Shown here piece by piece: positions 1 to 7,067 of a DNA stretch of 36,614 nucleotides. The DNA lies in the NCBI GenBank assembly GCA_029961075.1, contig JASBVL010000036.1, positions 1 through 36,614 on the forward strand, in the 5' to 3' direction. Source of the DNA: Sphaerobacter sp. GTDB lineage: Bacteria > Chloroflexota > Chloroflexia > Thermomicrobiales > Thermomicrobiaceae. The position numbers and the translations under genes were made by a program. The notes beneath the pieces were generated by a model. The model had not been told where the DNA came from. It saw only the letters and a program-made list of their open reading frames with translations, and searched no databases. Position 1 is the stretch's first letter. Every line of letters begins with the position of its first letter.

Positions 1-79
1 CGACACTTCCTCTGCTCGGCGACGGGCGTCCGGCGCTGGGCCGGGGACGTCCTCCCCGCGGGGGCGCTCCGGCGGCGAT

Positions 80-105
80 CCGGCGGGCGGTGACCGGCCC
101 GCCGG
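80..105 (-). terminator. hairpin after fliE
   Basis: A perfect 9-bp inverted repeat (80-88 pairs with 97-105, 8-nt loop) begins 22 nt beyond the fliE stop. There is no T-run, so it is only a candidate factor-independent terminator. No start with a ribosome site or FliF-like coding is visible in bases 1-127, which suggests the flgC-fliE unit ends here. Confidence 0.4.
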
Positions 106-127
106 TGGGGAGCGCTCACCCCGGGCG

Positions 128-436
128 CTAGACCGGCATCGCCATGATCTCCTTGTAGGCCTCGACGAGCCGGTTGCGAACCTGGGTGGCCGTCTGCAGG
201 CCGATGCCGGCCATCTCCATCGCGATCATGACCTGATGCAGATCCACCGGCTCGCCCGCGGACAGCCGCATGGCGAGCTCATCGGCCACGTTCAACGAGT
301 CGTTGAGCTGGCCAATCGCCTGCTGGACCAGCTCGGTAAACGAGGGACCAGCCGCCGCCTGGCTCGGCTCGGTTGCCCCGGCGATGGCCGCGGCGGCCGG
401 TCCGGCTGACACTGCCTGGATCGGTGGGATGTTCAT
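128..436 (-). CDS. fliE: flagellar hook-basal body protein FliE
   Basis: FliE joins the MS ring (FliF) to the proximal rod and is exported early by the flagellar type III apparatus. The 102-residue product has the usual FliE size, a low-complexity Ala-rich N-terminus, and the conserved helical C-terminal half, with the family-typical stretches DLHQVMIAMEMAGIGLQT and RNRLVEAYKEIMAMPV. The ATG at 436 is preceded by GGGGTGAGG. The gene follows flgC by 25 bp, the standard flgC-fliE order. In most bacteria fliF and fliG follow, but here a hairpin follows and no fliF start is visible before the window edge. Confidence 0.95.
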   Translation of the reverse strand: MNIPPIQAVSAGPAAAAIAGATEPSQAAAGPSFTELVQQAIGQLNDSLNVADELAMRLSAGEPVDLHQVMIAMEMAGIGLQTATQVRNRLVEAYKEIMAMPV

Positions 437-461
437 GGCCTCACCCCTTCACCCGCTCGCG

Positions 462-926
462 CTAGCCGCGCCCGATCGTCAGCGCGCGACTGGCCATGGT
501 CTTGACGGCGTTGAGCACGGTGACGTTGGCTTCATAGGCGCGGCTGGCGGCCAGCAGATCGGTCATCTCGGTGACCACGTCGATGTCGGGGAGGAGCACG
601 TACCCCTCGGCGTCGGCCTCGGGGTGGCTCGGGTCGTAGACGCGGCGCACGGCGTCCTCGTCGACCTGGATCGCGCGCACGGCGACCCCCTGGCCGGCGC
701 TCGTCGACGCCCGGGCGGCGTCGAGCACGGGCTGGAAGCCGCTGGTCGCCGGTGCCGGCTCAGCGCCGGGGACCGCCCTGAAGATCACCCGCCGGCGCAG
801 GTAGGGTCCGCCGTCCGGGGTACGCGTGGTGTCCACGTTCGCGATATTGCTGGCGATGACGTCCATACGCAGCCGCTGGGCCGTCAGCCCGGACATGCTG
901 ACCCGCATCGTCTCGAAGATGCTCAC
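462..926 (-). CDS. flgC: flagellar proximal rod protein FlgC
   Basis: FlgC is a rod protein of the flagellar basal body. The 154-residue product carries the N-terminal rod/hook motif (SGLTAQRLRMDVIASNIANV, about residues 13-32) and the C-terminal motif with LLAASRAYEANVTVLNAVK. Both form the terminal helices shared by axial proteins. The start is a GTG at 926 with GGAGGG five bases upstream; no ATG fits. The gene normally follows flgB, but the 365 bp upstream contain no FlgB-like coding in any frame, so flgB is missing here or located elsewhere. fliE follows after 25 bp. Confidence 0.95.
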   Translation of the reverse strand: MSIFETMRVSMSGLTAQRLRMDVIASNIANVDTTRTPDGGPYLRRRVIFRAVPGAEPAPATSGFQPVLDAARASTSAGQGVAVRAIQVDEDAVRRVYDPSHPEADAEGYVLLPDIDVVTEMTDLLAASRAYEANVTVLNAVKTMASRALTIGRG

Positions 927-1291
927 GCCTACCCTCCGCGTTGATGCGTGCTCCGCGGCGGAGACGTCGATCCCCGCTCACTGCCTGCACGATGGCCCGT
1001 CTCGTGGTCCCGATGGAAAGTCGATCAATCAGGCGAATGGGCTGGCCGCTCCCCTCTGCGCCGGGGGCCGCTGCCTGGCACGTCCCGTGGGGGCGGCCCG
1101 CGCCGCCACGGTGTACGTACATCGCTTCTACTTTAGGCGCGGCCGTCGCGTGTTCACATCCCCCATCGGTTGGTGTTGCCACGAAGGACGAAAGTCCCGA
1201 GCGCCGGGAGCACCGGCTGTACCCGTGTCGGACCGGTGGGCGGCGTGTCGCGCGGCCCGCCCGGGTGTCGTCGCCGCGCCGGGCCGGGGCG
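927..1291. other. intergenic region upstream of flgC, no gene found
   Basis: This 365-bp stretch lies between the sortase stop and the flgC start. I see no FlgB-like or other credible coding. It should hold the promoter for flgC-fliE. It contains a perfect 10-bp palindrome TGTACGTACA (1112-1121), and on the minus strand CTAAAGTAG just upstream of it, which resembles a sigma28 -35 but has no GCCGAT -10 at the right distance. I cannot assign the promoter with confidence. Confidence 0.6.
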
Positions 1292-1981
1292 CTAGGGGAT
1301 GCGCGCCGTGGCCGTCGTGACGGGGAAGGCCACCACGACCAGCCGGTGCTCGAAGCGACCATCGGGGATGCAGGTGATGAGGGTGAGTTGCTCAGACGCG
1401 GTCTGGCGCATCGCGCTGGTATCGGTCTCGGGCACGACGGTGACGGACGCCACGCGGTAGGCGAAGCTCCCGGCGGCGCTGTCGAGGGTGATCTCCTGGC
1501 CCGGCGCCGCCTGCAGCAGCGGCGCGAAGACACCTGGCCCCTCCCGGGTCACCACGTGGCCCGAGAGGACGATGTTGCCGGGCTCGCCGGGGTTTGCCGT
1601 GCCCAGGTGGTGGGCCGCCGCGTGCTCCGGCACGGGCCAGCCCCACTCACCGTCGACGATGGCGGAGGCGACCGGCTCGACCGGGGCAGTGAGGCCCAGC
1701 GCGGGGACGTGCAGGGCGGTCGGGGGCGGTGTGCGGAGCGCGCCCAGGCTGACGGGCACGGACCCGCTCGCCACGCTGCCGCTTCCCCCGTCGGCTGGCT
1801 CGCTGGCGGGACGCTCCCGCGGGGCGGCGTCGGTGCGCCCGGCCGGGGCGACGGCGGCGGTTGGGGACGGAACCGGCTGACCGACCGTGATGGTGATCGC
1901 GGGGCCGCAGCCGGCGACCAGCAGCGCGCCGATCAGGAGCGCCGCCGGCAGCCGCGCCGCGCAGGCCGTGCGCCTAGCCAT
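1292..1981 (-). CDS. lipoprotein sortase (class F-like transpeptidase)
   Basis: Sortases cut LPXTG-type signals and attach proteins to the cell wall. This 229-residue protein has the sortase core: a SGHV motif with His142, the strand ending LTLITC with catalytic Cys204, and Arg213 in EHRLVVVA, all in canonical order. The GPGVFAPL segment after the His resembles class F sortases; the class is tentative. The N-terminus is unusual: positive charge, hydrophobic stretch and a lipobox VAGC with Cys25, so it is predicted to be lipid-anchored rather than held by a transmembrane helix. A Pro/Ala/Gly-rich linker spans about residues 30-88. Its ATG overlaps the fliT-like stop by 8 bp (ATGGCTAG), implying translational coupling within the sigma28-driven flaG-fliD-fliS-fliT unit. 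A candidate substrate is encoded at 12376-13014. Confidence 0.9.
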   Translation of the reverse strand: MARRTACAARLPAALLIGALLVAGCGPAITITVGQPVPSPTAAVAPAGRTDAAPRERPASEPADGGSGSVASGSVPVSLGALRTPPPTALHVPALGLTAPVEPVASAIVDGEWGWPVPEHAAAHHLGTANPGEPGNIVLSGHVVTREGPGVFAPLLQAAPGQEITLDSAAGSFAYRVASVTVVPETDTSAMRQTASEQLTLITCIPDGRFEHRLVVVAFPVTTATARIP

Positions 1982-2363
1982 AGCGGCAGACCAGGTCCTG
2001 GCGGGCGGCGCTGGCGTCTCGCCCGTAGGCGCGCGCGGCGGCGCGGCCGTGTCGGATCTGATCCAGCTCCCGGGCCACCCGCTCGATCTCTCGCTGCGCG
2101 TGCGCGATGACCTCGGCGTCGGCAGCCCGGATCTCGGCCACCAGGGTCGCGATGCGCGTCGACGCGTCAGGGTCCGGCTCCGGGGAGGGGAGGACGGCGG
2201 CGCCCTGCAAGCGGGTCGTGAGGCTGGCCCGCTGGTCGGCCAGGCGATTGACCGCCTCCCAGTCGCCGAGCCGGGCGGCCTGGGCCTGGTCGCGTGCCAG
2301 GGCCAGGAGGTCGGCCAGCGCGGCGTCGAGCGGGATCCTGGTGGTGGCGTCGGGCGTGGTCAT
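1974..2363 (-). CDS. FliT-like flagellar export chaperone
   Basis: The 129-residue, Ala/Arg-rich, all-helical product has no signal peptide or membrane segment. Size, helical heptad character and position directly after fliS match FliT/FlgN-type chaperones, which bind late substrates such as FliD. Sequence conservation in this family is very low, so the call rests mainly on context. The start at 2363 has a GAGGGGATAAGGG purine-rich ribosome site and lies 15 bp after the fliS stop. Its stop overlaps the start of the sortase gene, tying the two together. It could alternatively be an unrelated small coiled protein. Confidence 0.65.
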   Translation of the reverse strand: MTTPDATTRIPLDAALADLLALARDQAQAARLGDWEAVNRLADQRASLTTRLQGAAVLPSPEPDPDASTRIATLVAEIRAADAEVIAHAQREIERVARELDQIRHGRAAARAYGRDASAARQDLVCRYG

Positions 2364-2378
2364 CCCTTATCCCCTCGT

Positions 2379-2792
2379 CTAGGCCGCGCCGCGGACGGTG
2401 GTGGCCGACTGGCTGCCCGGCGCCGTCCGGCGCCGCTGTGCCAGCGTCTCCCAGGTGGCGAGCAGGTCGCTCAGCATGCCGCGCACCTCGGCCGCCGGCG
2501 CGGGGTCCTTGCGCAGGTTGGCGACGAGCAGGCGCCGCTGCATGTAGTCGTACAGGCGGTGGAGGTTGTGCGCCAGCTCGCCGGCGTCGAGATTGAGCGT
2601 GCCCATCAACTCCGCGATGATGTCCTGCGCCTTGACCAGGCACTGGTGGGCCTGCGGGGTGTCCTTGTGCGCCATGGCCGCCTCGGCCCCGTCCAGGTTC
2701 CGGATGGCACCGCGGTAGAGCATCAGCACCAGCTCCAGGGGATCGGCGGTCTCGACCGCCACGCGCCGGTACTGCTCGTATGGATTCATCAT
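2379..2792 (-). CDS. fliS: flagellin export chaperone FliS
   Basis: FliS binds the disordered C-terminus of flagellin in the cytoplasm, prevents premature polymerisation and delivers it to the export gate; in Bacillus it also acts in the FliW-flagellin-CsrA loop. The product (137-138 residues) opens with the typical NPYEQYRRVAVETADPLELV and continues with LMLYRGAIRNLDGAEAAM, both diagnostic. The open frame extends to 2819, but the tandem ATGs at 2792/2789 follow GGGAGGG at good spacing and match the family N-terminus, so I start there. It lies between fliD and the fliT-like gene, the usual fliD-fliS-fliT order. Confidence 0.95.
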   Translation of the reverse strand: MMNPYEQYRRVAVETADPLELVLMLYRGAIRNLDGAEAAMAHKDTPQAHQCLVKAQDIIAELMGTLNLDAGELAHNLHRLYDYMQRRLLVANLRKDPAPAAEVRGMLSDLLATWETLAQRRRTAPGSQSATTVRGAA

Positions 2793-2844
2793 CGCTGCAC
2801 CCTCCCTACCTGATGTCACACCGCTATCGGCTCATCCGGCGCGG

Positions 2845-4851
2845 CTAGCGGGAGCCGCCGCTCGCGAGCAGCCCGGCCAGTTGCCCGGTCAGGGCCTGGC
2901 TCTGCGCCTGCATCTTGGCCAGGACCTGCTCCAGGGTCGCGAACTGCCGGACCAGGCTCGCCTCGCGGCTGTCGAGGCGGTCCTCCAGCCGGCGAATCTG
3001 GTCGTCCAGCGCCCGGAGCTGCTGATCGGCGCCGCTATCCCGGAGCTTGAAGATCCCGTTGTCGCCGAGGGCCTCGCGCAGGTAGGTGTCCAGCCCGGCG
3101 AGGACACCCTCGCTGTTGCTCACGGCGACCGTGCTGGTGGCCCCGGTCAGGGTGGTGGCGGCGCGCAGGGTGACGCCCGGGATCAGCGTCGTGTTCGTCC
3201 CGCCCGGCGTGATGGTGCCGGTGGTCGTCGCGATGAGGTTGCCCGCGGCGTCGTAGAGGCGCGCCGTCAGGGTGCCAGTCCCGTCCGACTCGATCTCGTA
3301 GCGCCCGCTGGCCGGCAGGTTCATCGGGCGGCCGGTGGCCGCCACGACATCGCCGGCCGTCGTCACGCGGGCGGACGGCGTCGCGGCGAAGAGTTCGTAG
3401 ACGGCGCCCGGGTTGTCGCGGAGCGCGGCCCGGAGCTTCGCCTCGTCGAGCTGGAGCGTATTGGTGGTGCCGACGGCACTGCCGAACTTCCCGAAGCTGA
3501 GGCCGATCTCGCCCAGGAGCGCGTAGGGCCCGGTCAGGCCCGTAGCCTCGCCCACGATGCGGCTCCGCAGCGCGGCGCTGAGCGAGCGCAGCCCGGAGTC
3601 GCCGCTCAGGATGGCGGCCGTCTTGGTGGCCGGGTCGTAGGCGGTCTTGTCCCGGATCGCGGTCATCACGGCGTTGAACTGGTCAACGAACTTCTTGACC
3701 GCGGCCACCGCGCTGTCGAGGTCTGGCCCGACGGTGACGGTGACCGGCGTTGCCGTCGTGCCGGTGAAGGTCAGGGTAACCCCCGGAATGGCGTCGGTGA
3801 CGGTGTTGGTGGTGCTGTAGCGCAGCGTCGCACCCCCGTCGACGCTGTAGGCCGCGTTGGCGCCGAGGGTTTGGGCGGCCGGGTCGTTGATCCCGAGCGC
3901 CTGCGCCAGGGTGCCGGTGTCGGAGACGGTGAGCGCCAGGCTGCCGGTCTGCTTGCTGCGGAGCTGGAAGCGATCGGTGACCGGGTCGTAGGTGGCGACC
4001 ACGCCGGCCGCCGAGTTGTTGATGCGGTCGATCACCGTGCTCAGAGAGTCGACGTTGGCGTCGTAGTCGATGGCGATCCCGTTGATGGTCAGCGTCCCGG
4101 TGCCGGTCACCGGCGTGGCCAGGCCCGCGTCCGTGAGCGCGGCGCCGGTGTTTACGGCGGTGAGGCCGGCCATGCCGGTCACGGTGTCGCCGGTGCGCGG
4201 CGCGGCCAGCACCTGAGTGGCGGCGAGGAAGTTGGAGGTGTCGCCGACCGCACCGAGCTGGAGCGGCCCACCGGGCGTGTTGGCCGTGAGCTGGAAGCGC
4301 GTCCGCCCGTCGACCACCGTGGTGGCGGCGGTGACGCCCGCGCCCGAGGCGTTGATGCGGTCGATCACGTCGTTGAGCGAGTCGACCGCCGGGTCGACGG
4401 TGATCTGCACGCCGTTGATCGAGAACGTGCCGGCGGTGACCGGCGTGCGGAGCGAGGCCGTGGCCAGAGGCGCCGCCGGGTCGATGTCTGCGGCCAGCGG
4501 AGCAACGCTGCGGACGACGGTGTGGGTGGCCATCTGGGAGACGATGACCTGGTAGGTGCCCGGCAGCGCGTCGGCCGAGGCCGTGGCCGTGACCGGCGCG
4601 TTGGCGGCGCCGACGGTGGCGGTGTTGCCGAGCAGGGTGGTGCGGCTGAGCAGGGAGGCGATCGTCGACTGGAGCGCCTGGACCTTGCTCGCCAGCTCGC
4701 GCCACGCGGCCTGCCTGGCCGTGATGGCGTTGCGCTGGGATTGGAGCATCTGCAGCGGGCGACGCTCCAGCGCCATCATCTGCTCGATCAGGTCGCCCGT
4801 CTGCAGCCCCGAGATCAGGCCGTCTATCCGAAAACCGCCGCTCACGCTCAT
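2845..4851 (-). CDS. fliD: flagellar hook-associated protein 2 (filament cap) FliD
   Basis: FliD forms the cap at the filament tip that folds incoming flagellin. The N-terminal FliD_N signature is present (FRIDGLISGLQTGDLIEQMM, residues 8-27, then the helix MALERRPLQMLQSQRNAI), and the C-terminus is a coiled coil (about residues 620-665). At 668 residues it is longer than the roughly 470 of enteric FliD. Part of the extra length is a tandem duplication of a hook-IN-like module: residues 135-215 (FSINGVQITVD...SLNDVIDRIN) and 245-322 (LTINGIAIDYD...SLSTVIDRIN). The open frame extends to 4932, but ATG 4851 with GGAG upstream gives the conserved start. It lies 49 bp after flaG and is probably co-transcribed with it. 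Confidence 0.95.
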   Translation of the reverse strand: MSVSGGFRIDGLISGLQTGDLIEQMMALERRPLQMLQSQRNAITARQAAWRELASKVQALQSTIASLLSRTTLLGNTATVGAANAPVTATASADALPGTYQVIVSQMATHTVVRSVAPLAADIDPAAPLATASLRTPVTAGTFSINGVQITVDPAVDSLNDVIDRINASGAGVTAATTVVDGRTRFQLTANTPGGPLQLGAVGDTSNFLAATQVLAAPRTGDTVTGMAGLTAVNTGAALTDAGLATPVTGTGTLTINGIAIDYDANVDSLSTVIDRINNSAAGVVATYDPVTDRFQLRSKQTGSLALTVSDTGTLAQALGINDPAAQTLGANAAYSVDGGATLRYSTTNTVTDAIPGVTLTFTGTTATPVTVTVGPDLDSAVAAVKKFVDQFNAVMTAIRDKTAYDPATKTAAILSGDSGLRSLSAALRSRIVGEATGLTGPYALLGEIGLSFGKFGSAVGTTNTLQLDEAKLRAALRDNPGAVYELFAATPSARVTTAGDVVAATGRPMNLPASGRYEIESDGTGTLTARLYDAAGNLIATTTGTITPGGTNTTLIPGVTLRAATTLTGATSTVAVSNSEGVLAGLDTYLREALGDNGIFKLRDSGADQQLRALDDQIRRLEDRLDSREASLVRQFATLEQVLAKMQAQSQALTGQLAGLLASGGSR

Positions 4852-4900
4852 CCCGTCGCTCCTGACTCCCTCATCAACCACCCGGCTCCGTGGGGGCCCG

Positions 4901-5239
4901 TCAGGGTCGCTCCAGCCGCCGCAGGACCGCACGGAGGTCGCGCGGCGGCACCTGGCGGATCACCTCGTCGGTGGCGCTGTCTACGACCTGGACGACGATC
5001 TGGTTGGTGCGCGCGTCGCGCAGGAAGCGCAGGTAGACCGTCGGCGGCAGCGCGCTCAGGGCCTGCCCGTCCGCGCTCAGCTCGACCACGTCGCGGGGGA
5101 GCGCGTCGCCGCGGCCGGGACGGTGCCCAGACCGCGCGCCGTGGGTCATCTGCGCCGGCCGCACCGGGTAGGAGTCGCTGGCGACGCTCCGCGTCGGGGA
5201 GTCGCCGATCGCTTCGACCGGGCTGACTGAGTTCGCCAT
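4901..5239 (-). CDS. flaG: FlaG family protein
   Basis: FlaG proteins sit beside fliD in many bacteria and influence filament length; the mechanism is unclear. The 112-residue product has a disordered, charged N-terminal half and the conserved FlaG C-terminal block with LRFLRDARTNQIVVQVVD, then DEVIRQVPPRDLRAVLRRL (about residues 65-108). The ATG at 5239 has a strong AAGGAGG seven bases upstream, better than the in-frame start at 5293. A sigma28-type promoter lies 61-88 bp upstream (5300-5327). It is the first gene of the flaG-fliD-fliS-fliT-sortase unit. Confidence 0.88.
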   Translation of the reverse strand: MANSVSPVEAIGDSPTRSVASDSYPVRPAQMTHGARSGHRPGRGDALPRDVVELSADGQALSALPPTVYLRFLRDARTNQIVVQVVDSATDEVIRQVPPRDLRAVLRRLERP

Positions 5240-5299
5240 AGTGCCTCCTTCTGCGGCGGGGGCTGGGGTCACGATCGTTGCCCCCTCCCTCACCCTGGA

Positions 5300-5327
5300 T
5301 CATCGGCAGCGATGGGGCGGAACTTAA
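5300..5327 (-). promoter_or_regulatory. sigma28 promoter of flaG-fliD-fliS-fliT-sortase
   Basis: On the minus strand TTAAGTTC (5327-5320), 12 bp, then GCCGATGA (5307-5300). This closely matches the FliA/SigD consensus TAAAGTTT-N11-GCCGATAA. The -10 is identical to that of the flagellin promoter. Confidence 0.8.
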
Positions 5328-5503
5328 GCGAGCCGGGGGCGCGACCGGAGAAGCGCGCGTCGTCACGGGTGCGGATTGGGGTGGCGGGCGGGCCGTCCGG
5401 ATCGCCGTGCTCAGATCGGTGGCCGCGGGCGCGGGAGCGGCGCCGGTCCGTCGGCGTGCTCGGGCTGACGCGGCATGCGTGGGAGACGGTGGCGGGCAGA
5501 CGC
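5328..5503. other. intergenic spacer between flagellin terminator and flaG promoter
   Basis: No gene found. Together with the flaG leader (5240-5299) and the flanking promoter and hairpin it makes a 321-bp gap between flaG and flagellin. I see no further repeat or site in it. Confidence 0.5.
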
Positions 5504-5535
5504 GACGGGACCGGCCCCTTGGGGCCGGTCCCGTC
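5504..5535 (-). terminator. flagellin gene terminator hairpin
   Basis: A perfect 15-bp inverted repeat with a 2-nt centre (5504-5518 pairs with 5521-5535) starts 25 bp past the flagellin stop. It is very GC-rich and has no T-run. Position and perfection support an intrinsic-type terminator or 3' stabilising hairpin of the abundant flagellin mRNA. Confidence 0.8.
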
Positions 5536-5560
5536 CGAGGCGGTCCGTCGCTCGCGCGGA

Positions 5561-6424
5561 CTACCGCAGGAGCGACAGCACCATCTGCGGCGCCTGGTTG
5601 GCCTGCGCAAGCACCGCCGTGCCGGCCTGCTGCAGGATCTGGGCGCGGGTCAGGGCGACGACCTCGGCCGACATGTCGGCGTCGCGGATGCGCGACTCGG
5701 AGGCGGAGAGGTTCTGCACGGCCACGTTGAGGTTGTTGATCGTGTGCTCCAGCCGGTTCTGATAGGCACCCAGGCTGGAGCGGATGCCGGATACGTCGTT
5801 GATCGCCTTGGCCACGGAGTCGGCCACCGAGCGGAACGTGTTGGCGTCCAAGGTCGTTCCGAGTGCGGTGACGGCTGCATTGAGGCTGGCGGGACCAGTA
5901 CCGCCGACGTTGCCGATATCCGTGGTGAGCACGCTCTTAATGGTCATGGTCAGCCGCTCATTCGTGGTGGTGCCCGAGCCGATCTGCAGCTCGACCGTGG
6001 TGCCGGCGGTGACGTTGAAGAGCGTGATGCCGTTGAAGTCGGTGACGTTGGCGATGCGGTCGATCTCCGCCACGAGCTGGTCGAGCTCGGACTTGATGGC
6101 CGTCCGGTCGTCCTGCGACAGCGTGCTGTTGGCCCCCTGGAGCGCCAGCTCGTTCATGCGCTGGAGAATGTCGTGGACCTCGTTGAGCGCCCCCTCGGCC
6201 GTCTGCACCAGCGAGATGCCGTCCTGCGCGTTGCGCACCGCCTGGCGCAGGCCGCGGATCTCGGCGCGCATCTTCTCGCTGATGCTGAGCCCGGCCGCGT
6301 CGTCGGCCGCGCGGTTGATGCGCAGACCGCTGGACAGGCGCTCAATCGCCTTCTGCATGCTGAGCGCCGAGAGCCCGAGGTTGCGCTGGGCGTCCATCGC
6401 GGCGACGTTGGTGTTGATCCGCAT
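5561..6424 (-). CDS. fliC: flagellin (filament subunit)
   Basis: The major subunit of the flagellar filament, secreted through the flagellar export gate. The 287-residue protein contains only the conserved D0/D1 parts: N-terminus MRINTNVAAMDAQRNLG with RLSSGLRINRAADDAAGL (about residues 29-46), and C-terminus with SRIRDADMSAEVVALTRAQI and the final LSLLR. A short central segment (about 140-200) replaces the large D2/D3 domains, so this is a minimal flagellin close in size to Bacillus Hag. The ATG at 6424 has AGGAGG eight bases upstream; the longer open frame is noncoding leader. It has its own sigma28 promoter, a structured leader with a candidate CsrA hairpin, and a strong terminator. It is the only flagellin in the window. 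Confidence 0.97.
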   Translation of the reverse strand: MRINTNVAAMDAQRNLGLSALSMQKAIERLSSGLRINRAADDAAGLSISEKMRAEIRGLRQAVRNAQDGISLVQTAEGALNEVHDILQRMNELALQGANSTLSQDDRTAIKSELDQLVAEIDRIANVTDFNGITLFNVTAGTTVELQIGSGTTTNERLTMTIKSVLTTDIGNVGGTGPASLNAAVTALGTTLDANTFRSVADSVAKAINDVSGIRSSLGAYQNRLEHTINNLNVAVQNLSASESRIRDADMSAEVVALTRAQILQQAGTAVLAQANQAPQMVLSLLR

Positions 6425-6432
6425 GGCGTCGG

Positions 6433-6472
6433 CCTCCTCTGCCTGTGCGTGCCCGTCGCGTCCCTGCGACGG
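6433..6472 (-). promoter_or_regulatory. candidate CsrA-binding leader of flagellin mRNA
   Basis: In the minus-strand RNA a perfect 7-bp hairpin (6472-6466 with 6459-6453) presents the hexaloop AGGGAC, which fits the CsrA hexaloop rule ANGGAN. The Shine-Dalgarno AGGAGG (6438-6433) supplies a second GGA about 26 nt downstream. A CsrA dimer bridging the two would occlude the ribosome site, as known for Bacillus hag. Binding itself is inferred. Confidence 0.6.
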
Positions 6473-6490
6473 TGTGTCCCGTCGGACCAT

Positions 6491-6511
6491 CCGATCGCGC
6501 GAGGCGATCGG
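6491..6511 (-). other. stem-loop in flagellin 5' leader
   Basis: A perfect 8-bp inverted repeat (6491-6498 with 6504-6511, 5-nt loop) lies upstream of the CsrA-type hairpin. A smaller 5-bp stem (6551-6555 with 6560-6564) sits near the 5' end. They make the roughly 155-nt leader highly structured and may affect stability or translation. Confidence 0.45.
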
Positions 6512-6585
6512 CTGCGACCGTTTCGGCGTCGCGCCCGGTTGACCTTGCTGGCCCCGTCTGGGGCGAACCTCCTCTCTGCTACCGA

Positions 6586-6612
6586 TCATCGGCAGCGCGC
6601 GACCAGACTTTA
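6586..6612 (-). promoter_or_regulatory. sigma28 promoter of flagellin gene
   Basis: Minus strand TAAAGTCT (6612-6605), exactly 11 bp, then GCCGATGA (6593-6586). Thirteen or fourteen of the 16 consensus FliA/SigD positions match, the best sigma28 site in the window. Predicted leader length is about 155 nt. Confidence 0.92.
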
Positions 6613-6778
6613 GGGGGCATGGGAGTGGGTGCTGGTGCGGGAGCGCGAGGCGCGGCCCGCACCGGAGCCGCAGCGTGGTCCCGCCCCAGCCTGGGGCGCC
6701 TCGCGGTATTGATAGTCGGCCCGCGACGGGAGTGGGGCGGGTGGCAGGCGGTCGTCGTGGCCAGGGTAGCCGGTGGCA
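6613..6778. other. spacer between csrA terminator and flagellin promoter
   Basis: No gene seen. With the flagellin leader and promoter it forms a 382-bp gap between flagellin and csrA. Open frames crossing it lack ribosome sites and family resemblance. Confidence 0.5.
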
Positions 6779-6799
6779 CCGCGGCCGGCGCGGCCGCGG
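6779..6799 (-). terminator. hairpin after csrA
   Basis: A perfect 9-bp inverted repeat with a 3-nt loop (6779-6787 with 6791-6799) lies seven bases past the csrA stop. It has no T-run. It probably ends the flgM-flgN-flgK-flgL-fliW-csrA transcript and separates it from the flagellin promoter. Confidence 0.6.
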
Positions 6800-6806
6800 C
6801 GGGCGG

Positions 6807-7058
6807 TCAGCCGCGGGGGGCGGTGGTGGGACGGATGGCGTCTCCGATCCGGCGCAGGAGATCCGGACTGAGCGGGGTGCGGGCGGCCTGGAGGTTTTCG
6901 GCGCGCACCGCGTCGTGCAGCTCCTGCCGGACGACGGGGATGGAGCGGGGGGCGTCGATGCCGAGCCGCACGCGCTCGCCCTCCACGCTGAGGACGGTGA
7001 CGCGGATGTTCCCGTTGATGACGATGGTCTCTCCCGGGCGTCGCGCCAGCACCAGCAT
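6807..7058 (-). CDS. csrA: carbon storage/translational regulator CsrA
   Basis: CsrA is a dimeric RNA-binding protein that blocks translation by binding GGA motifs in hairpins. The 83-residue product has the classic N-terminus MLVLARRPGETIVINGNIRV, the VRLGIDAP block and SIPVVRQEL, including the RNA-contacting Arg in VRLGI. A tail of about 25 residues extends beyond the roughly 60-residue core, as in Gram-positive CsrA. It starts 9 bp after fliW and lies upstream of flagellin, whose leader carries a matching hairpin. In Bacillus the FliW antagonist frees hag mRNA from CsrA; the same circuit is likely here. Confidence 0.96.
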   Translation of the reverse strand: MLVLARRPGETIVINGNIRVTVLSVEGERVRLGIDAPRSIPVVRQELHDAVRAENLQAARTPLSPDLLRRIGDAIRPTTAPRG

Positions 7059-7067
7059 CGCCGTGCC

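Noticed and set aside
1-127. Start of fliF or another gene at the left edge
   Set aside because: An open minus-strand GTG frame exists but its residues are Arg/Pro-rich and unlike FliF, and a hairpin sits inside it.
1100-1136. TAAAGTAG upstream of flgC as a sigma28 -35
   Set aside because: No GCCGAT-type -10 occurs at 11-12 bp downstream.
927-1291. Riboswitch (for example c-di-GMP) upstream of flgC
   Set aside because: Small dyads are present but no conserved riboswitch core could be recognised.
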